64,000 nucleotides of DNA from Leifsonia xyli (GTDB lineage: Bacteria > Actinomycetota > Actinomycetes > Actinomycetales > Microbacteriaceae): positions 200,812 through 264,811 of the forward strand of contig QFQR01000004.1 of NCBI GenBank assembly GCA_003243275.1, in the 5' to 3' direction. The position numbers and the translations under genes are program-made. Shown here piece by piece: positions 16,142 through 25,320 of the stretch; within the stretch, counting starts at the first letter, position 1; each line of letters begins with the position of its first letter. The notes under the pieces were generated by a model. It saw only the letters and a list, made by a program, of their open reading frames with translations. It had not been told where the DNA came from and did not search any database.

Positions 16142-17191
16142 GTGAGCACACCCAGACGGCCCGGCGGTCGCGTGACGATCAGCGACATCGCCGAACGCGC
16201 GGGGGTGTCGATCGGGGCGGTGTCGTTCGCGCTCAACGGGCGCAAGGGGGTGTCGGATGCGACGCGCGCCCGCATCCTGACGGTCGCCGACGAGCTCGGC
16301 TGGGCTCCGTCGACCGCCGCGCGCTCGCTCGCGGAGGCGAAGACCGAGACCTTCGGGCTCGTGCTGGCCCGCGACCCGCACAACCTGGGGGTCGAGTCGT
16401 TCTACATGGAGTTCTTCGCGGGGCTCGAGGTGGAGCTCTCCAAGCGCGGCTACAGCCTGCTGCTGCAGGTGGTCGCCTCGACGGATGACGCGCTCGACAC
16501 CCTGCGCAAGTGGCACCGCACGCGCCGGGTCGACGGCGTGGTGCTCACCGACCTCACCCTCGACGATCCGCGGGCGGCGTTCGCCGTGCAGGCGGGGATG
16601 CCCGCGGTCGTGGTGGGCGACCCGAGTGTCGCGGGCGGCCTCACGAGCGTGTGGACGGATGATGCCGCCTCGATGCGCGACGCCGTGCGGCACCTGGTCG
16701 GGCTCGGTCACCGCCGCATCGCCCGGGTCTCCGGACTCGCGGGGCTGGCCCACACCCGCATCCGCGACGACGCCTTCGTCGACGAGACGCGCGTGCTCGG
16801 CGTCGTCGGTTCGCTGCTGCGCACCGACTACACGCCGGTGCAGGGGGAGCGGGTGACGCGTGAGGCGCTCATGGGTGCCGAGCCGCCCACGGCGCTCATC
16901 TACGACAACGACGTGATGGCGGTCGCGGGGCTGACCGTTGCGATGGAGTTGGGGCTCGGGGTGCCGGCGGAGGTGTCGATCGTCGCGTGGGACGACTCGG
17001 TGCTCTGCGAGCACACGCTCCCGAAGCTCACGGCGCTCAGCCACGACGTCGTGGCGTTCGGCTCCCATGTCGCCCGGCGTCTCTTCGACGTGGTCGAGGG
17101 CAGCGCCCCGGCTGCGTTCCTCGACTCCTCGCCGGCCCTCGTCGTCCGGGGCTCCACCGGCCCGGTTCCCCTGGCCGAGGAAACAATTTGA
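16142..17191 (+). CDS. LacI-family repressor of the mannoside locus
   Basis: 349 residues from GTG 16142. The HTH plus hinge read VTISDIAERAGVSIGAVSFALNGRKGVSDATRARILTVADELGW, with the LacI-type AxxAGVSxGAVSxALN pattern. A periplasmic-binding-like sensor domain follows (GVVLTDL, PAVVVGD, HRRIARVSG, TALIYDNDVMAVAGL, VAWDDS). Two CGCTTT-type palindromes lie directly after its stop codon, in front of the ABC operon, and the 52-bp gap to the divergent GH38 gene may hold another site. A mannoside or its phosphate is the likely inducer (inference). Confidence 0.9.
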   Translation: MSTPRRPGGRVTISDIAERAGVSIGAVSFALNGRKGVSDATRARILTVADELGWAPSTAARSLAEAKTETFGLVLARDPHNLGVESFYMEFFAGLEVELSKRGYSLLLQVVASTDDALDTLRKWHRTRRVDGVVLTDLTLDDPRAAFAVQAGMPAVVVGDPSVAGGLTSVWTDDAASMRDAVRHLVGLGHRRIARVSGLAGLAHTRIRDDAFVDETRVLGVVGSLLRTDYTPVQGERVTREALMGAEPPTALIYDNDVMAVAGLTVAMELGLGVPAEVSIVAWDDSVLCEHTLPKLTALSHDVVAFGSHVARRLFDVVEGSAPAAFLDSSPALVVRGSTGPVPLAEETI

Positions 17192-17217
17192 TAAAGCGCT
17201 TTACTTAAAGCGCTTTA
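17192..17217 (+). promoter_or_regulatory. Two tandem LacI-type operators before the ABC importer operon
   Basis: TAAAGCGCTTTA occurs twice as a perfect 12-bp palindrome (17192-17203 and 17206-17217), 14 bp apart, immediately after the LacI gene. AAAGCGCTTT with a central CG is the usual LacI-family operator. AT-rich sequence between and around them probably holds the promoter of the substrate-binding protein gene. Confidence 0.8.
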
Positions 17218-17307
17218 GTTCTTACGCTCCTGAATCACACCCTCAGCGGCGCGGGAACCGAAGCCTGCGCCCGGCACCACGGGATCCACATACAAAGGAG
17301 TATTCGC

Positions 17308-18636
17308 ATGGCATCACGCAAGGCATTTCTCGGCCTTGTCGCCGGCGCGGCGACGGCGGCACTGCTGCTCACGTCGTGCTCGGGCGACCCCGGCAGCGGA
17401 GGCGACGCCTCCAACACCATCGACGGCAAGGTCACCGGCCAGGTGACCTTCGTCACCTGGCGCACCGACCTCATCCAGGACGGCACCTTCGACAAGTACG
17501 CGAAGGAGTTCACGGCCAAGTACCCGGATGCCTCGGTCAAGTTCGAAGGCATCACCGACTACGAAGGCGAACTGAAGACCCGCCTCTCCACCAACAACTA
17601 CGGCGACGTGCTCGGCCTGCCCAACAGCGTGCAGCCCGACCAGTTCGCCGACTTCTTCGAACCGCTCGGCAAGACCGCCGACCTCACGGCCACCTACCGC
17701 TTCCTCACCCCGAAGAGCTACGAGGGCGTGCAGTACGGCCTCGCACTCGGCGGCAACGCCAACGGCCTCGTCTACAACACGAAGGTCTTCGAGGAGGCGG
17801 GCGTCACCGAGGTGCCCAAGACCGCTGACGAGTTCCTCGCGGCGCTCAAGGCGATCAAGACCAAGACCAGCGCCATCCCGCTCTACACCAACTACAAGGA
17901 CGGCTGGCCACTCAGCCAGTGGTCGGGCAACATCGGCGCGATCTCGGGCGACGCGGATGCCATGAACAAGATGGCCGAGAACAAGGCGCCCTGGACCACG
18001 GGAACCGACATCGACGCGATCGACTCGCTGCTCTTCGACGCGGTCAAGGGCGGCTACACCGAGGCCGACCCGCTCACCACCAACTGGGAGCAGTCGAAGG
18101 TCGACTTCGCGACCGGGAAGATCGGCGTGATGGCGCTCGGCTCGTGGGCCATCTCGCAGTTGCAGGGTGCCGCCACCGACAACGGCGTCGACCCGTCGAC
18201 GGTCGGCTACATGACCTTCCCGTCGACGACCTCCGACGGCAAGCAGTACGCCGTCGTCGGCGGCGACTACAACCTCGCCATCAACAAGAACTCGAAGGTG
18301 AAGGCCGCCGCGAAGGCATGGATCGACTTCATGCTGAAGGACTCCGGCTTCACCGCCGACCAGGGGATGGTGTCGGCCTTGCTCGCCGACCCGCTGCCCG
18401 ACAACCTGGCCGGACTCACCGACAACGGCGTCGAACTGCTCGAGCTGAACGCCGCGCCGTCCGGCAAGGAGTCGCTGTTCAGCAACATCGCCGACAAGTC
18501 GCAGATCGACATCTGGGGCAACATCTACCGGCAGAAGCTCGTCGACATCGCCCGGGGCGCCGCCGACGGCGACCTGAAGTCGTACTTCGCCGACCTCAAC
18601 ACGCGCTGGGCAGACGCCCTGTCGCAGCAGGGCTGA
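17308..18636 (+). CDS. ABC importer sugar-binding lipoprotein
   Basis: 442 residues from ATG 17308, with AAGGAG upstream. A lipoprotein signal peptide ends in LLLTSC (Cys25), then an SGDPGSGG linker. The mature part is a family 1 extracellular solute-binding fold (VTFVTWRTDLIQDGTFDKYAKEF, GLVYNTKVFEEAG, NWEQSKVDFATGKIGVMALGSWAI). It captures an oligosaccharide outside the membrane and hands it to the two permeases that follow. First gene of a seven-gene operon controlled by the LacI operators. The linked GH2, GH113 and GH38 enzymes make a manno-oligosaccharide the likely ligand. Confidence 0.92.
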   Translation: MASRKAFLGLVAGAATAALLLTSCSGDPGSGGDASNTIDGKVTGQVTFVTWRTDLIQDGTFDKYAKEFTAKYPDASVKFEGITDYEGELKTRLSTNNYGDVLGLPNSVQPDQFADFFEPLGKTADLTATYRFLTPKSYEGVQYGLALGGNANGLVYNTKVFEEAGVTEVPKTADEFLAALKAIKTKTSAIPLYTNYKDGWPLSQWSGNIGAISGDADAMNKMAENKAPWTTGTDIDAIDSLLFDAVKGGYTEADPLTTNWEQSKVDFATGKIGVMALGSWAISQLQGAATDNGVDPSTVGYMTFPSTTSDGKQYAVVGGDYNLAINKNSKVKAAAKAWIDFMLKDSGFTADQGMVSALLADPLPDNLAGLTDNGVELLELNAAPSGKESLFSNIADKSQIDIWGNIYRQKLVDIARGAADGDLKSYFADLNTRWADALSQQG

Positions 18637-19580
18637 TGGTCGCGATCAGCAGCACACCTCCGCGCACGCCCCGGCGTCGCGGCCGGCGGGGGCCCTTCGG
18701 GGTCCCCGCCGGGCGGGGGGTGCTCGCGATGCTCACCCCCTACCTCTTCCTCCTCGGCGCGGTCGGCCTGCTGCTGCTGCTCACCTACCTGCCCGCCGCG
18801 AACATGGTCTGGTACTCGCTCACCGACTGGGACGGCCTCGACCGGGAGAAGAACTTCGTCGGCCTCGCCAACTACATCGAGGTCTTCACCAACCCGCAGA
18901 TCTTCGCGGTCTTCGGCGTCAGCCTCTACTACTTCGCGGGCTCCTTCGTGCAGATGGCGATCGCGCTCTACTTCGCCGCGCTCCTGAGCTACCGCACCCG
19001 CTTCTCGAACCTGTTCCGTGGCATCCTCTTCTTCCCCTACCTCATCAACGGGGTCGCGATCGGCTTCGTCTTCCTCTACCTCTTCCAGCCGGGCGGCACG
19101 CTCGACACCCTGCTCTCCTGGGTCGGGCTCTCCGACCCGCCGCAGTGGCTCGGGGATCCGGACATCGCCAACTACTCGCTCGCCGGCACCTCCGTGTGGC
19201 GCTACACCGGACTCAACTTCGTGCTGTTCCTCGGCGCGATCCAGTCGATCCCCGGCGAGCTCTACGAGGCAGCCGACATCGACGGCGCCAACAAGTGGCA
19301 GCAGTTCTGGGCGCTCACCTTCCCCGGCATCCGACGCATCATCGGCCTCAGCTTCATCCTCGCGATCGCGGGCAGCCTGTCGGTGTTCGAGGTTCCGTTC
19401 ATCATGACGGGCGGCGCGAACGGCACCTCGACCTTCGTCATCCAGACGCTGCAGACCGCGTTCAACTTCCGTCAGGTGGGGCTCGCCTCCGCCATGGCGA
19501 TCGTGCTGCTCGCGATCGTGCTCATCGTCACCTACGTGCAGCGCAAGCTCTTCCCCGACGAGAAGGTCGACCTCACATGA
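18636..19580 (+). CDS. ABC sugar importer permease (MalF-like)
   Basis: 314 residues from ATG 18636, which shares its A with the upstream TGA. A basic N-terminus is followed by six membrane helices. The EAA loop reads YEAADIDGANKWQQFWALTFPGI, the contact site for the ATPase. It forms the transmembrane channel with the second permease. No ATPase gene is present in the locus, so a shared MsmK-type ATPase from elsewhere must power it. Confidence 0.92.
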   Translation: MVAISSTPPRTPRRRGRRGPFGVPAGRGVLAMLTPYLFLLGAVGLLLLLTYLPAANMVWYSLTDWDGLDREKNFVGLANYIEVFTNPQIFAVFGVSLYYFAGSFVQMAIALYFAALLSYRTRFSNLFRGILFFPYLINGVAIGFVFLYLFQPGGTLDTLLSWVGLSDPPQWLGDPDIANYSLAGTSVWRYTGLNFVLFLGAIQSIPGELYEAADIDGANKWQQFWALTFPGIRRIIGLSFILAIAGSLSVFEVPFIMTGGANGTSTFVIQTLQTAFNFRQVGLASAMAIVLLAIVLIVTYVQRKLFPDEKVDLT

Positions 19581-20425
19581 CCACGACGAACCCCACGCGC
19601 CACCGCGCGGCGGCCGCCGCATCCGGAACCGTCAAATACGTCTCGCTCATCATCGGCGTGCTCGTGACGCTCATCCCGCTCTCCGCCCTCTTCTTCGCGA
19701 GCTTCAAAACCCAGAAGGAGTTCGGCCAGAGCGGTCCCTTCGACCTGCCCGAGAACTGGTTCAACCTCGCCAACTACGTCGAGGCGTTCCAGAAGGGCGG
19801 GATGGTCGAGGGCTTCGTCAACACCTCGATCATCCTGCTGTTCTCGCTCGTCGGCACGATCCTGATCGGCACGATGGCGGCCTACGCGATCGACCGCTTC
19901 CAGTTCCGGGGCAAGAAGCTCATCGTGGGGCTCTTCCTCGTCGCGACGCTCATCCCGGGCGTCACGAGCCAGGTGGCGACCTTCCAGATCATCAACGGGC
20001 TCGGCCTCTACAACTCGATGGCGGCGCTCATCCTGCTGTTCATGGGGACCGACATCATCTCCATCTACATCTTCATCCAGTTCATGCAGTCGATCCCGAC
20101 CTCCATCGACGAGGCCGCGATGCTCGACGGCGCCAACCGCTGGACCATCTACTGGCGGGTGATCCTGCCGCTGCTGCGGCCGGCGATCGCGACCGTCGTC
20201 ATCGTGAAAGGGATCGCGATCTACAACGAGTTCTACCTGCCGTTCCTGTACTGGCCGTCGCAGGGCACCATCTCGACCTCGCTGTTCCGCTTCAAGGGGC
20301 CGTTCGGTGCGCACTGGGAGATCATCGCGGCGGGCACCGTGCTCGTGATCGTGCCGACGCTCATCGCGTTCATCTTCCTGCAGCGCTTCATCTACCGCGG
20401 CCTCGCCTCGGGGGCGGTCAAGTGA
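19577..20425 (+). CDS. ABC sugar importer permease (MalG-like)
   Basis: 282 residues from ATG 19577 (ATGA overlap). Six membrane helices; the EAA motif is IDEAAMLDGANRWTIYWRVILPLLRPAI near residue 175. It is the typical second permease of CUT1 carbohydrate importers. It partners the preceding permease and the lipoprotein. The GH2 gene starts inside its stop codon. Confidence 0.92.
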   Translation: MTTTNPTRHRAAAAASGTVKYVSLIIGVLVTLIPLSALFFASFKTQKEFGQSGPFDLPENWFNLANYVEAFQKGGMVEGFVNTSIILLFSLVGTILIGTMAAYAIDRFQFRGKKLIVGLFLVATLIPGVTSQVATFQIINGLGLYNSMAALILLFMGTDIISIYIFIQFMQSIPTSIDEAAMLDGANRWTIYWRVILPLLRPAIATVVIVKGIAIYNEFYLPFLYWPSQGTISTSLFRFKGPFGAHWEIIAAGTVLVIVPTLIAFIFLQRFIYRGLASGAVK

Positions 20426-22881
20426 GCGCGCGGGAGCTGCACAGCGGGTGGACGGTGCGGGCGTCGGGCGGCCCGGTGCCGTCGGCCCTGCTCGGCGGAC
20501 TCGGTGCGGATGCGGCGGTTCCGGCCGTCGTGCCCGGCGTCGTGCACCAGGCACTGCTGGCGGCGGGGCTCATCCCCGATCCGTACCTCGACGACAACGA
20601 GTCGGCCCTCGCCTGGATCGGGCTCGTCGACTGGGAGTACCGCACGCGCGTCGTGCCGACCGCAGCCGAGCTCACCGCCGAGCGGCTGGAACTGGTCTTC
20701 GACGGGCTCGACACCGTGGCATCCGTGTCGCTCGACGGCGAGGTGCTCGCCGAGGTCGCCAACCAGCACCGCCGCTACCGGCTCGACGTGACCGGGCGAC
20801 TGCGGCCGGACGGGAGCGAGCTGGTGGTCGCCTTCCGCAGCCCGGTGCGCTACGCGGACGCGCAGAGCCTCGTGCTCGGACCGCGACCGCGGCCCTACCC
20901 GATGCCGTACGAGGCGATCCGCAAGGCCGCCTGCAACTTCGGCTGGGACTGGGGCATCGCGACCTTCACGAGCGGCATCTGGCGGGCGGTGCGCCTCGAA
21001 GCCTGGTCGACGGCGCGGCTCGCCGAGGTGCGCGTCGCGGCGTCGGCCGTGGGCGGCGGCGGTGTCGTGACGGCCGAGGTGTCGGTGGCGCGGGCCTCGG
21101 ATGTCGAGCTCGCGCTCGAACTGGAGGTCGCCGGGGTCGTCGCGAGCGCCGCGCTCGCCGCGGGCGCGACCACCGCCTCGTTGCGCGTCGAGCTCGACGC
21201 GGTGGAGCGCTGGTGGCCGATCGGGCACGGCGCGCAGCCGCTCACCGACGTCGTCGTGCGGCTGCGGTCGGGCGAGGCGACCCTCGACACGGCGTCGCGG
21301 CGGGTCGGCTTCCGCACCCTGCGCTGGCACACCGACCCCGACGCCGCCGGGCGCCCGTTCCAGCTCGTCGTCAACGACCGGCCCATCTGGGTGAAGGGCG
21401 TCAACTGGATCCCGGATGACGCGCTCTTCCCGCGGGTCGACCGCGCCCGCTACGAGCGTCGACTGCGGCAGGCCGCATCCGCGGGCATCAACCTGGTGCG
21501 CGTCTGGGGCGGAGGCATCTACGAAGACGACGCCTTCTTCGAGCTCGCCGACGAACTCGGGCTGCTCACCTGGCAGGACTTCCTGTTCGCGTGCGCCGCC
21601 TACCCGGAGGAGGAGCCCATCCGCTCGGAGGTGGAGGCGGAAGCCCGCGACAACGTCGCCCGCATCGCCCACCACGCATCGCTCGCCCTCCTCACGGGCA
21701 ACAACGAGAACCTGTGGGGCCGCGAGGACTGGGGCTGGGAGACCCGCCTCGACGGGGCGACGTGGGGCGCCGCCTACTACTACGAGCTGCTGCCCGCCGT
21801 GGTGGCCGAGCTCGCGCCGCACGTGCCGTATGCGCCGGGCAGCCCGTTCAGCAGCGAGCCCGGGCGGCATCCGAACGACGAGAGCGACGGATCCACGCAC
21901 CTCTGGGAGCAGTGGAACCGGCAGGGCTGGGAGAGCTACCGAGAGCACACCCCGCGCTTCGTGGCCGAGTTCGGATGGCAGGGCCCGCCCGCCTGGACGA
22001 CCCTCACGCGCGCCCTCAGCGACGACCCGCTCACGCCCGAATCGCCTGGCATGCTCGTGCACCAGAAGGCGATGGAGGGCAACCAGAAGCTCGTCGACGG
22101 GCTGCTGCCGCACTACCGGGTGCCGCGCGAGATGGAGACCTGGCACTGGGCGATGCAGCTGAACCAGGCGAACGCGGTGGGGGCCGCGCTCGACCACTTC
22201 CGCTCGCACGCGCCGCACACCTCCGGGGCGGTCATCTGGCAGCTCAACGACTGCTGGCCGGTCACCTCGTGGGCGGCGATCGACGGCGACGGGCGGGAGA
22301 AGCCGCTCTTCTTCGCGCTCGCGAACGCCTTCGCGCCCCGCGTCGTGACGGTGCAGCCGCGGGGCGAGGCGCTCGTCGCGGTGCTCGGCAACGACACCGG
22401 CGAGCCGTGGGAGGGAGAGCTCGTGCTCGCGCGCCGCGGCTACGACGGGGAGTCGCTCGCGTCGGTGGCGGCTCAGGTGGCGGTCGCACCGTGGTCGACG
22501 GTGACGGTGACGGTTCCGGATGCGGTGGCCGCCGCCGCGGATGCGGCATCCGAGCTGGTGGTCGCGACGCTCGGCCCCGTGCGGGGGCTGTGGTTCTTCG
22601 CCGAACCGCGCGACTCCGCGCTGCCGGCGCCGCGGTTCGAGGTGAGCACGGCATCCGCGGGGGACGAGGTGCTCGTCACGGTGACCGCCGAGACGCTGCT
22701 CGTCGACACGACGCTGCTGGTCGACAAGCTCGACGCGGCGGCGTCCGTCGACTCGGGGCTCGTGACGCTGCTGCCGGGCGAGGCGCACACCTTCCGGGTG
22801 CGGGGCGCGGGGGGCGCTGCGGCATCCGCGTTCGCCGAGCCGCGGGTGCTGCGCACCGGCAACCAGTTGGTGGCGCCGTGA
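20422..22881 (+). CDS. Beta-mannosidase, glycoside hydrolase family 2
   Basis: 819 residues from GTG 20422 (GTGA overlap). Domain order: N-terminal jelly roll (WTVRASG to NFGWDWGIATFTSGIWRAV), immunoglobulin-like domains, then the TIM barrel (WVKGVNWIPDDALFPRV, LVRVWGGGIYEDDAFFELADELGLLTWQDF). The acid/base is the Glu of GNNEN near residue 428 and the nucleophile the Glu of FVAEFGW near 516. The NFGWDWG and WGGGIYE blocks are those of beta-mannosidases rather than beta-galactosidases. No signal peptide, so it cleaves imported beta-mannosides in the cytoplasm. Confidence 0.9.
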   Translation: MSARELHSGWTVRASGGPVPSALLGGLGADAAVPAVVPGVVHQALLAAGLIPDPYLDDNESALAWIGLVDWEYRTRVVPTAAELTAERLELVFDGLDTVASVSLDGEVLAEVANQHRRYRLDVTGRLRPDGSELVVAFRSPVRYADAQSLVLGPRPRPYPMPYEAIRKAACNFGWDWGIATFTSGIWRAVRLEAWSTARLAEVRVAASAVGGGGVVTAEVSVARASDVELALELEVAGVVASAALAAGATTASLRVELDAVERWWPIGHGAQPLTDVVVRLRSGEATLDTASRRVGFRTLRWHTDPDAAGRPFQLVVNDRPIWVKGVNWIPDDALFPRVDRARYERRLRQAASAGINLVRVWGGGIYEDDAFFELADELGLLTWQDFLFACAAYPEEEPIRSEVEAEARDNVARIAHHASLALLTGNNENLWGREDWGWETRLDGATWGAAYYYELLPAVVAELAPHVPYAPGSPFSSEPGRHPNDESDGSTHLWEQWNRQGWESYREHTPRFVAEFGWQGPPAWTTLTRALSDDPLTPESPGMLVHQKAMEGNQKLVDGLLPHYRVPREMETWHWAMQLNQANAVGAALDHFRSHAPHTSGAVIWQLNDCWPVTSWAAIDGDGREKPLFFALANAFAPRVVTVQPRGEALVAVLGNDTGEPWEGELVLARRGYDGESLASVAAQVAVAPWSTVTVTVPDAVAAAADAASELVVATLGPVRGLWFFAEPRDSALPAPRFEVSTASAGDEVLVTVTAETLLVDTTLLVDKLDAAASVDSGLVTLLPGEAHTFRVRGAGGAAASAFAEPRVLRTGNQLVAP

Positions 22882-23834
22882 GCGCGCGGTTCGCCGGCGA
22901 CCCGGTCTGCGGGATGACGTGGGGCTGGGTCGGCGAGCGCGGCAGCTGGGCGACCCCGGAGGCCGGCGAGTCGATGCGGCTGATGGCGGGGCACGACGTC
23001 ACCTGGACGGCGCTCGCCTACGCGGCCGAGCAGGAGCACGTGTACTCGACCGAGATCCCGCTCGACGGCGTGCAGGTGTCGGACGACGAGATCGTCGGTG
23101 CCATCCGGGCCGCGCACGCGCTCGGCCTGCGGGTGTGCCTCAAGCCCGTCGTGAACGTCGCGGACGGCAGTTGGCGGGCGCACATCGGCTTCTTCGACGA
23201 CCCGGTGCCTGGCGAGCCGACCTGGGCCGAGTGGTTCGTCTCCTACGAGCGGTTCATTCTGCACGCGGCGCGCATCGCCGAGGCGGAGGGCTGCGCGATG
23301 CTCTGCATCGGCTGCGAGATGGTGCGCGCCGACGCGCAGGAGCAGCACTGGCGCGCTCTCGTGACTGCGGTGCGCGAGGTGTACTCGGGGCTCGTCACCT
23401 ACAACTGCGACAAGTACCAGGAGGACCGCCTCAGCTGGTGGGATGCGGTCGACGTGATCTCGTCGAGCGGCTACTACCCGTCTGGCGCGTGGGAGGTGCA
23501 GCTCGACCGCATCGAGGCGGTCGTCGCGGCATCCGGCAAGCCGTTCTTCTTCATGGAGGCGGGCTGCCCGTCGCGGGAAGGGTCGGCGGCGCTGCCGAAC
23601 GACTGGTCGTTGCCGGGGGCGCCCTCGGGGGCGGAGCAGTTGCGCTACTACGAGGAGATGTTCCGGGCGGTGCGCGCGCGGCCGTGGGTGCGTGGGCTCA
23701 TGCTCTGGGACTGGCCCGCGCGCTTGTACCCTGAGCAGGGCGCGCCGCAGAACGACGACTACTGCCCCTACGGCAAACCGGCGGGCGCGTTCATGGCCGC
23801 GCAGTATCGCGCGTGGAACGAGGAGAGCAGCTGA
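22878..23834 (+). CDS. GH113-like glycosidase (beta-mannanase / xylosidase-like)
   Basis: 318 residues from GTG 22878 (overlaps the GH2 stop). The order MTWGWVGERGSW, LGLRVCLKPVVNV, MLCIGCEM (acid/base Glu near 147), DVISSSGYYP and FFFMEAGCPSREGS (nucleophile Glu near 226) is that of clan GH-A family 113 enzymes, which cut beta-1,4-mannans; bacterial copies are often named 1,4-beta-xylosidase. It lacks a signal peptide, so its substrate should be imported oligosaccharide. Operon neighbours (GH2, kinase, importer) support beta-mannoside breakdown. Confidence 0.75.
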   Translation: MSARFAGDPVCGMTWGWVGERGSWATPEAGESMRLMAGHDVTWTALAYAAEQEHVYSTEIPLDGVQVSDDEIVGAIRAAHALGLRVCLKPVVNVADGSWRAHIGFFDDPVPGEPTWAEWFVSYERFILHAARIAEAEGCAMLCIGCEMVRADAQEQHWRALVTAVREVYSGLVTYNCDKYQEDRLSWWDAVDVISSSGYYPSGAWEVQLDRIEAVVAASGKPFFFMEAGCPSREGSAALPNDWSLPGAPSGAEQLRYYEEMFRAVRARPWVRGLMLWDWPARLYPEQGAPQNDDYCPYGKPAGAFMAAQYRAWNEESS

Positions 23835-24757
23835 TGACCGACACCGCATCCACCGTGCTGGCGTTGGATGCGGGGCAGACGGGCATCAAGGTGCGGCTGA
23901 CGCGAGCGGATGCGGCACCGCTCGAGCGGGTGTTCGCGGGCGTGCGCACCGACCAGCCGCTGCTGCCGCAGTTGGCCGCGGTCGCCTGCGAGGCGGCGGG
24001 CGGCATCCCGGTCGATGCGCTCGCCGCGGGGGTGTCGGGCCTCACCTCCGCCGAGCACGACGCGGGGGAGTTGCGTGCCCTGTTGCGCGACGTCGTCGCG
24101 GGCCGGGTGCTGCTCGCGCACGACTCGGTGACGTCGTACCTCGGAACGCTCGGTGACGCGGAGGGGGTCGTGGTCGCCTCGGGCACCGGTTCGATCATCC
24201 TCGCGGTGGGACCGGCGGGGGTCGCCAGGGTCGACGGATGGGGCTACCTCATGGGCGACGCGGGCAGCGGGTTCTGGGTCGGCCGAGCCGCGCTCGACGC
24301 CGTGATGCGCGCGCATGACGGACGGGGACCGGAGACCGCGCTCACCGCGGTGGTGCGTGGGCGCTGGCCGGAGCTCGAAGACGCGTATGTGCAGTTGCAG
24401 TCCGACCCCGCGCGCGTGAGCGTGGTGGCGTGGTTCGCCGAGGCGGTGGCGGCGCACGCCGAGACGGATGCCGTGTCGGCGTGCATCTGCCGGGAGGCAG
24501 GCGAGGAGCTCGCGCTCTCGGTGCTCACCGCCCTGCGGCGGGTGGGAACGGATGCCGCTCCGCTGGTGAGCGCGATCGGCGGCGTGTTCCGCGGAGGGCT
24601 GGTGCGCAGCGTGTTCGAGGACGCCGTGCGCGCGGTGCACCCGGGCGCGCGCTTCGAGGCGCCGCACGGCACGGGGCTCGACGGGGCGGCGGCGCTCGCG
24701 GTGCTGACTCCGCAGCATCCGCTCTCGGCGCTGGTGTCGGTCGCCGCCGCGGACTGA
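23834..24757 (+). CDS. BadF/BadG/BcrA-type ATPase family sugar kinase (N-acetylglucosamine kinase-like)
   Basis: 307 residues from ATG 23834 (shares A with the upstream TGA). An ASKHA kinase fold is visible: VLALDAGQTGIKVRL (phosphate 1), LLAHDSVTSYLG, VVASGTGSIILAVG (phosphate 2), GWGYLMGDAGSGFWVG and SAIGGVFRGGLVRS (adenosine). This subgroup phosphorylates amino sugars such as GlcNAc. At the end of a mannosidase operon it suggests that the imported glycan also releases GlcNAc, for example Man-GlcNAc from N-glycans (inference). Last gene of the operon. Confidence 0.82.
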   Translation: MTDTASTVLALDAGQTGIKVRLTRADAAPLERVFAGVRTDQPLLPQLAAVACEAAGGIPVDALAAGVSGLTSAEHDAGELRALLRDVVAGRVLLAHDSVTSYLGTLGDAEGVVVASGTGSIILAVGPAGVARVDGWGYLMGDAGSGFWVGRAALDAVMRAHDGRGPETALTAVVRGRWPELEDAYVQLQSDPARVSVVAWFAEAVAAHAETDAVSACICREAGEELALSVLTALRRVGTDAAPLVSAIGGVFRGGLVRSVFEDAVRAVHPGARFEAPHGTGLDGAAALAVLTPQHPLSALVSVAAAD

Positions 24758-24813
24758 GTGCTCGCGCCGGGTGCGGCTCGGTACGGGCGCCGGGTGGTGC
24801 GGCCCGCGTGGGC

Positions 24814-25320
24814 TCAGTGCGCGAGCACCTGCAACCCCACGACGGCCAGTCCGATGACGGCCTCCCCGCCGAGCGCGAACAGCCGCTGCCACCACCGCAG
24901 ACGCAGCCTGCGCACGGCGAGCCACCCGATGCCGACGAGCGCCGCGATCAGCGCCACCTCCGACGCGCGCAGCGCCACCTCCGCGCTCCACACGCCGAGC
25001 ACCGCGAGGCCGAGGAAGAGGAAGGGCAACGCGAGGCTGCCGACCGCTCCGAAGCTCGTGAGCAGCGCGAGCCGCCACTCGGCCGCGGTGAGCGGCCGCT
25101 CGTGCACCACGAGATGCGAGAGCACATCCGCCACGAACACCGCCGCGAGCAGGCCGCCGATGGTGACACCCAGCACGCGGATCGCCTCCGCCGCCTCCGC
25201 GTCCTTGAGCAGCAGGCCGATCACCACCGCGAGCGCCGCGAAGGTGACGTAGATGCGCTCCTTCAGGTGCGCGGCGCGGGCGTGGCGGGCCTCGAGGTCG
25301 GGTGTCTCCGTCTCGCTCAT
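24814..25320 (-). CDS. Membrane protein of unknown function
   Basis: 168 residues from ATG 25320, which overlaps the metallopeptidase stop codon. After a charged N-terminus there are four or five hydrophobic segments (IYVTFAALAVVIGLLL, VLGVTIGGLLAAVFVADVL, SLALPFLFLGLAVLGVW, EVALIAALVGIGWLAV, AVIGLAVVGLQVL). No catalytic motif is seen and no family is recognised with certainty. Translational coupling suggests a role linked to the upstream gene. Confidence 0.7.
   Translation of the reverse strand: MSETETPDLEARHARAAHLKERIYVTFAALAVVIGLLLKDAEAAEAIRVLGVTIGGLLAAVFVADVLSHLVVHERPLTAAEWRLALLTSFGAVGSLALPFLFLGLAVLGVWSAEVALRASEVALIAALVGIGWLAVRRLRLRWWQRLFALGGEAVIGLAVVGLQVLAH

Noticed and set aside
20392..22788. 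Open frame of 798 codons on the minus strand
   Set aside because: Shadow of the GH2 beta-mannosidase gene. Composition typical of antisense high-GC sequence.
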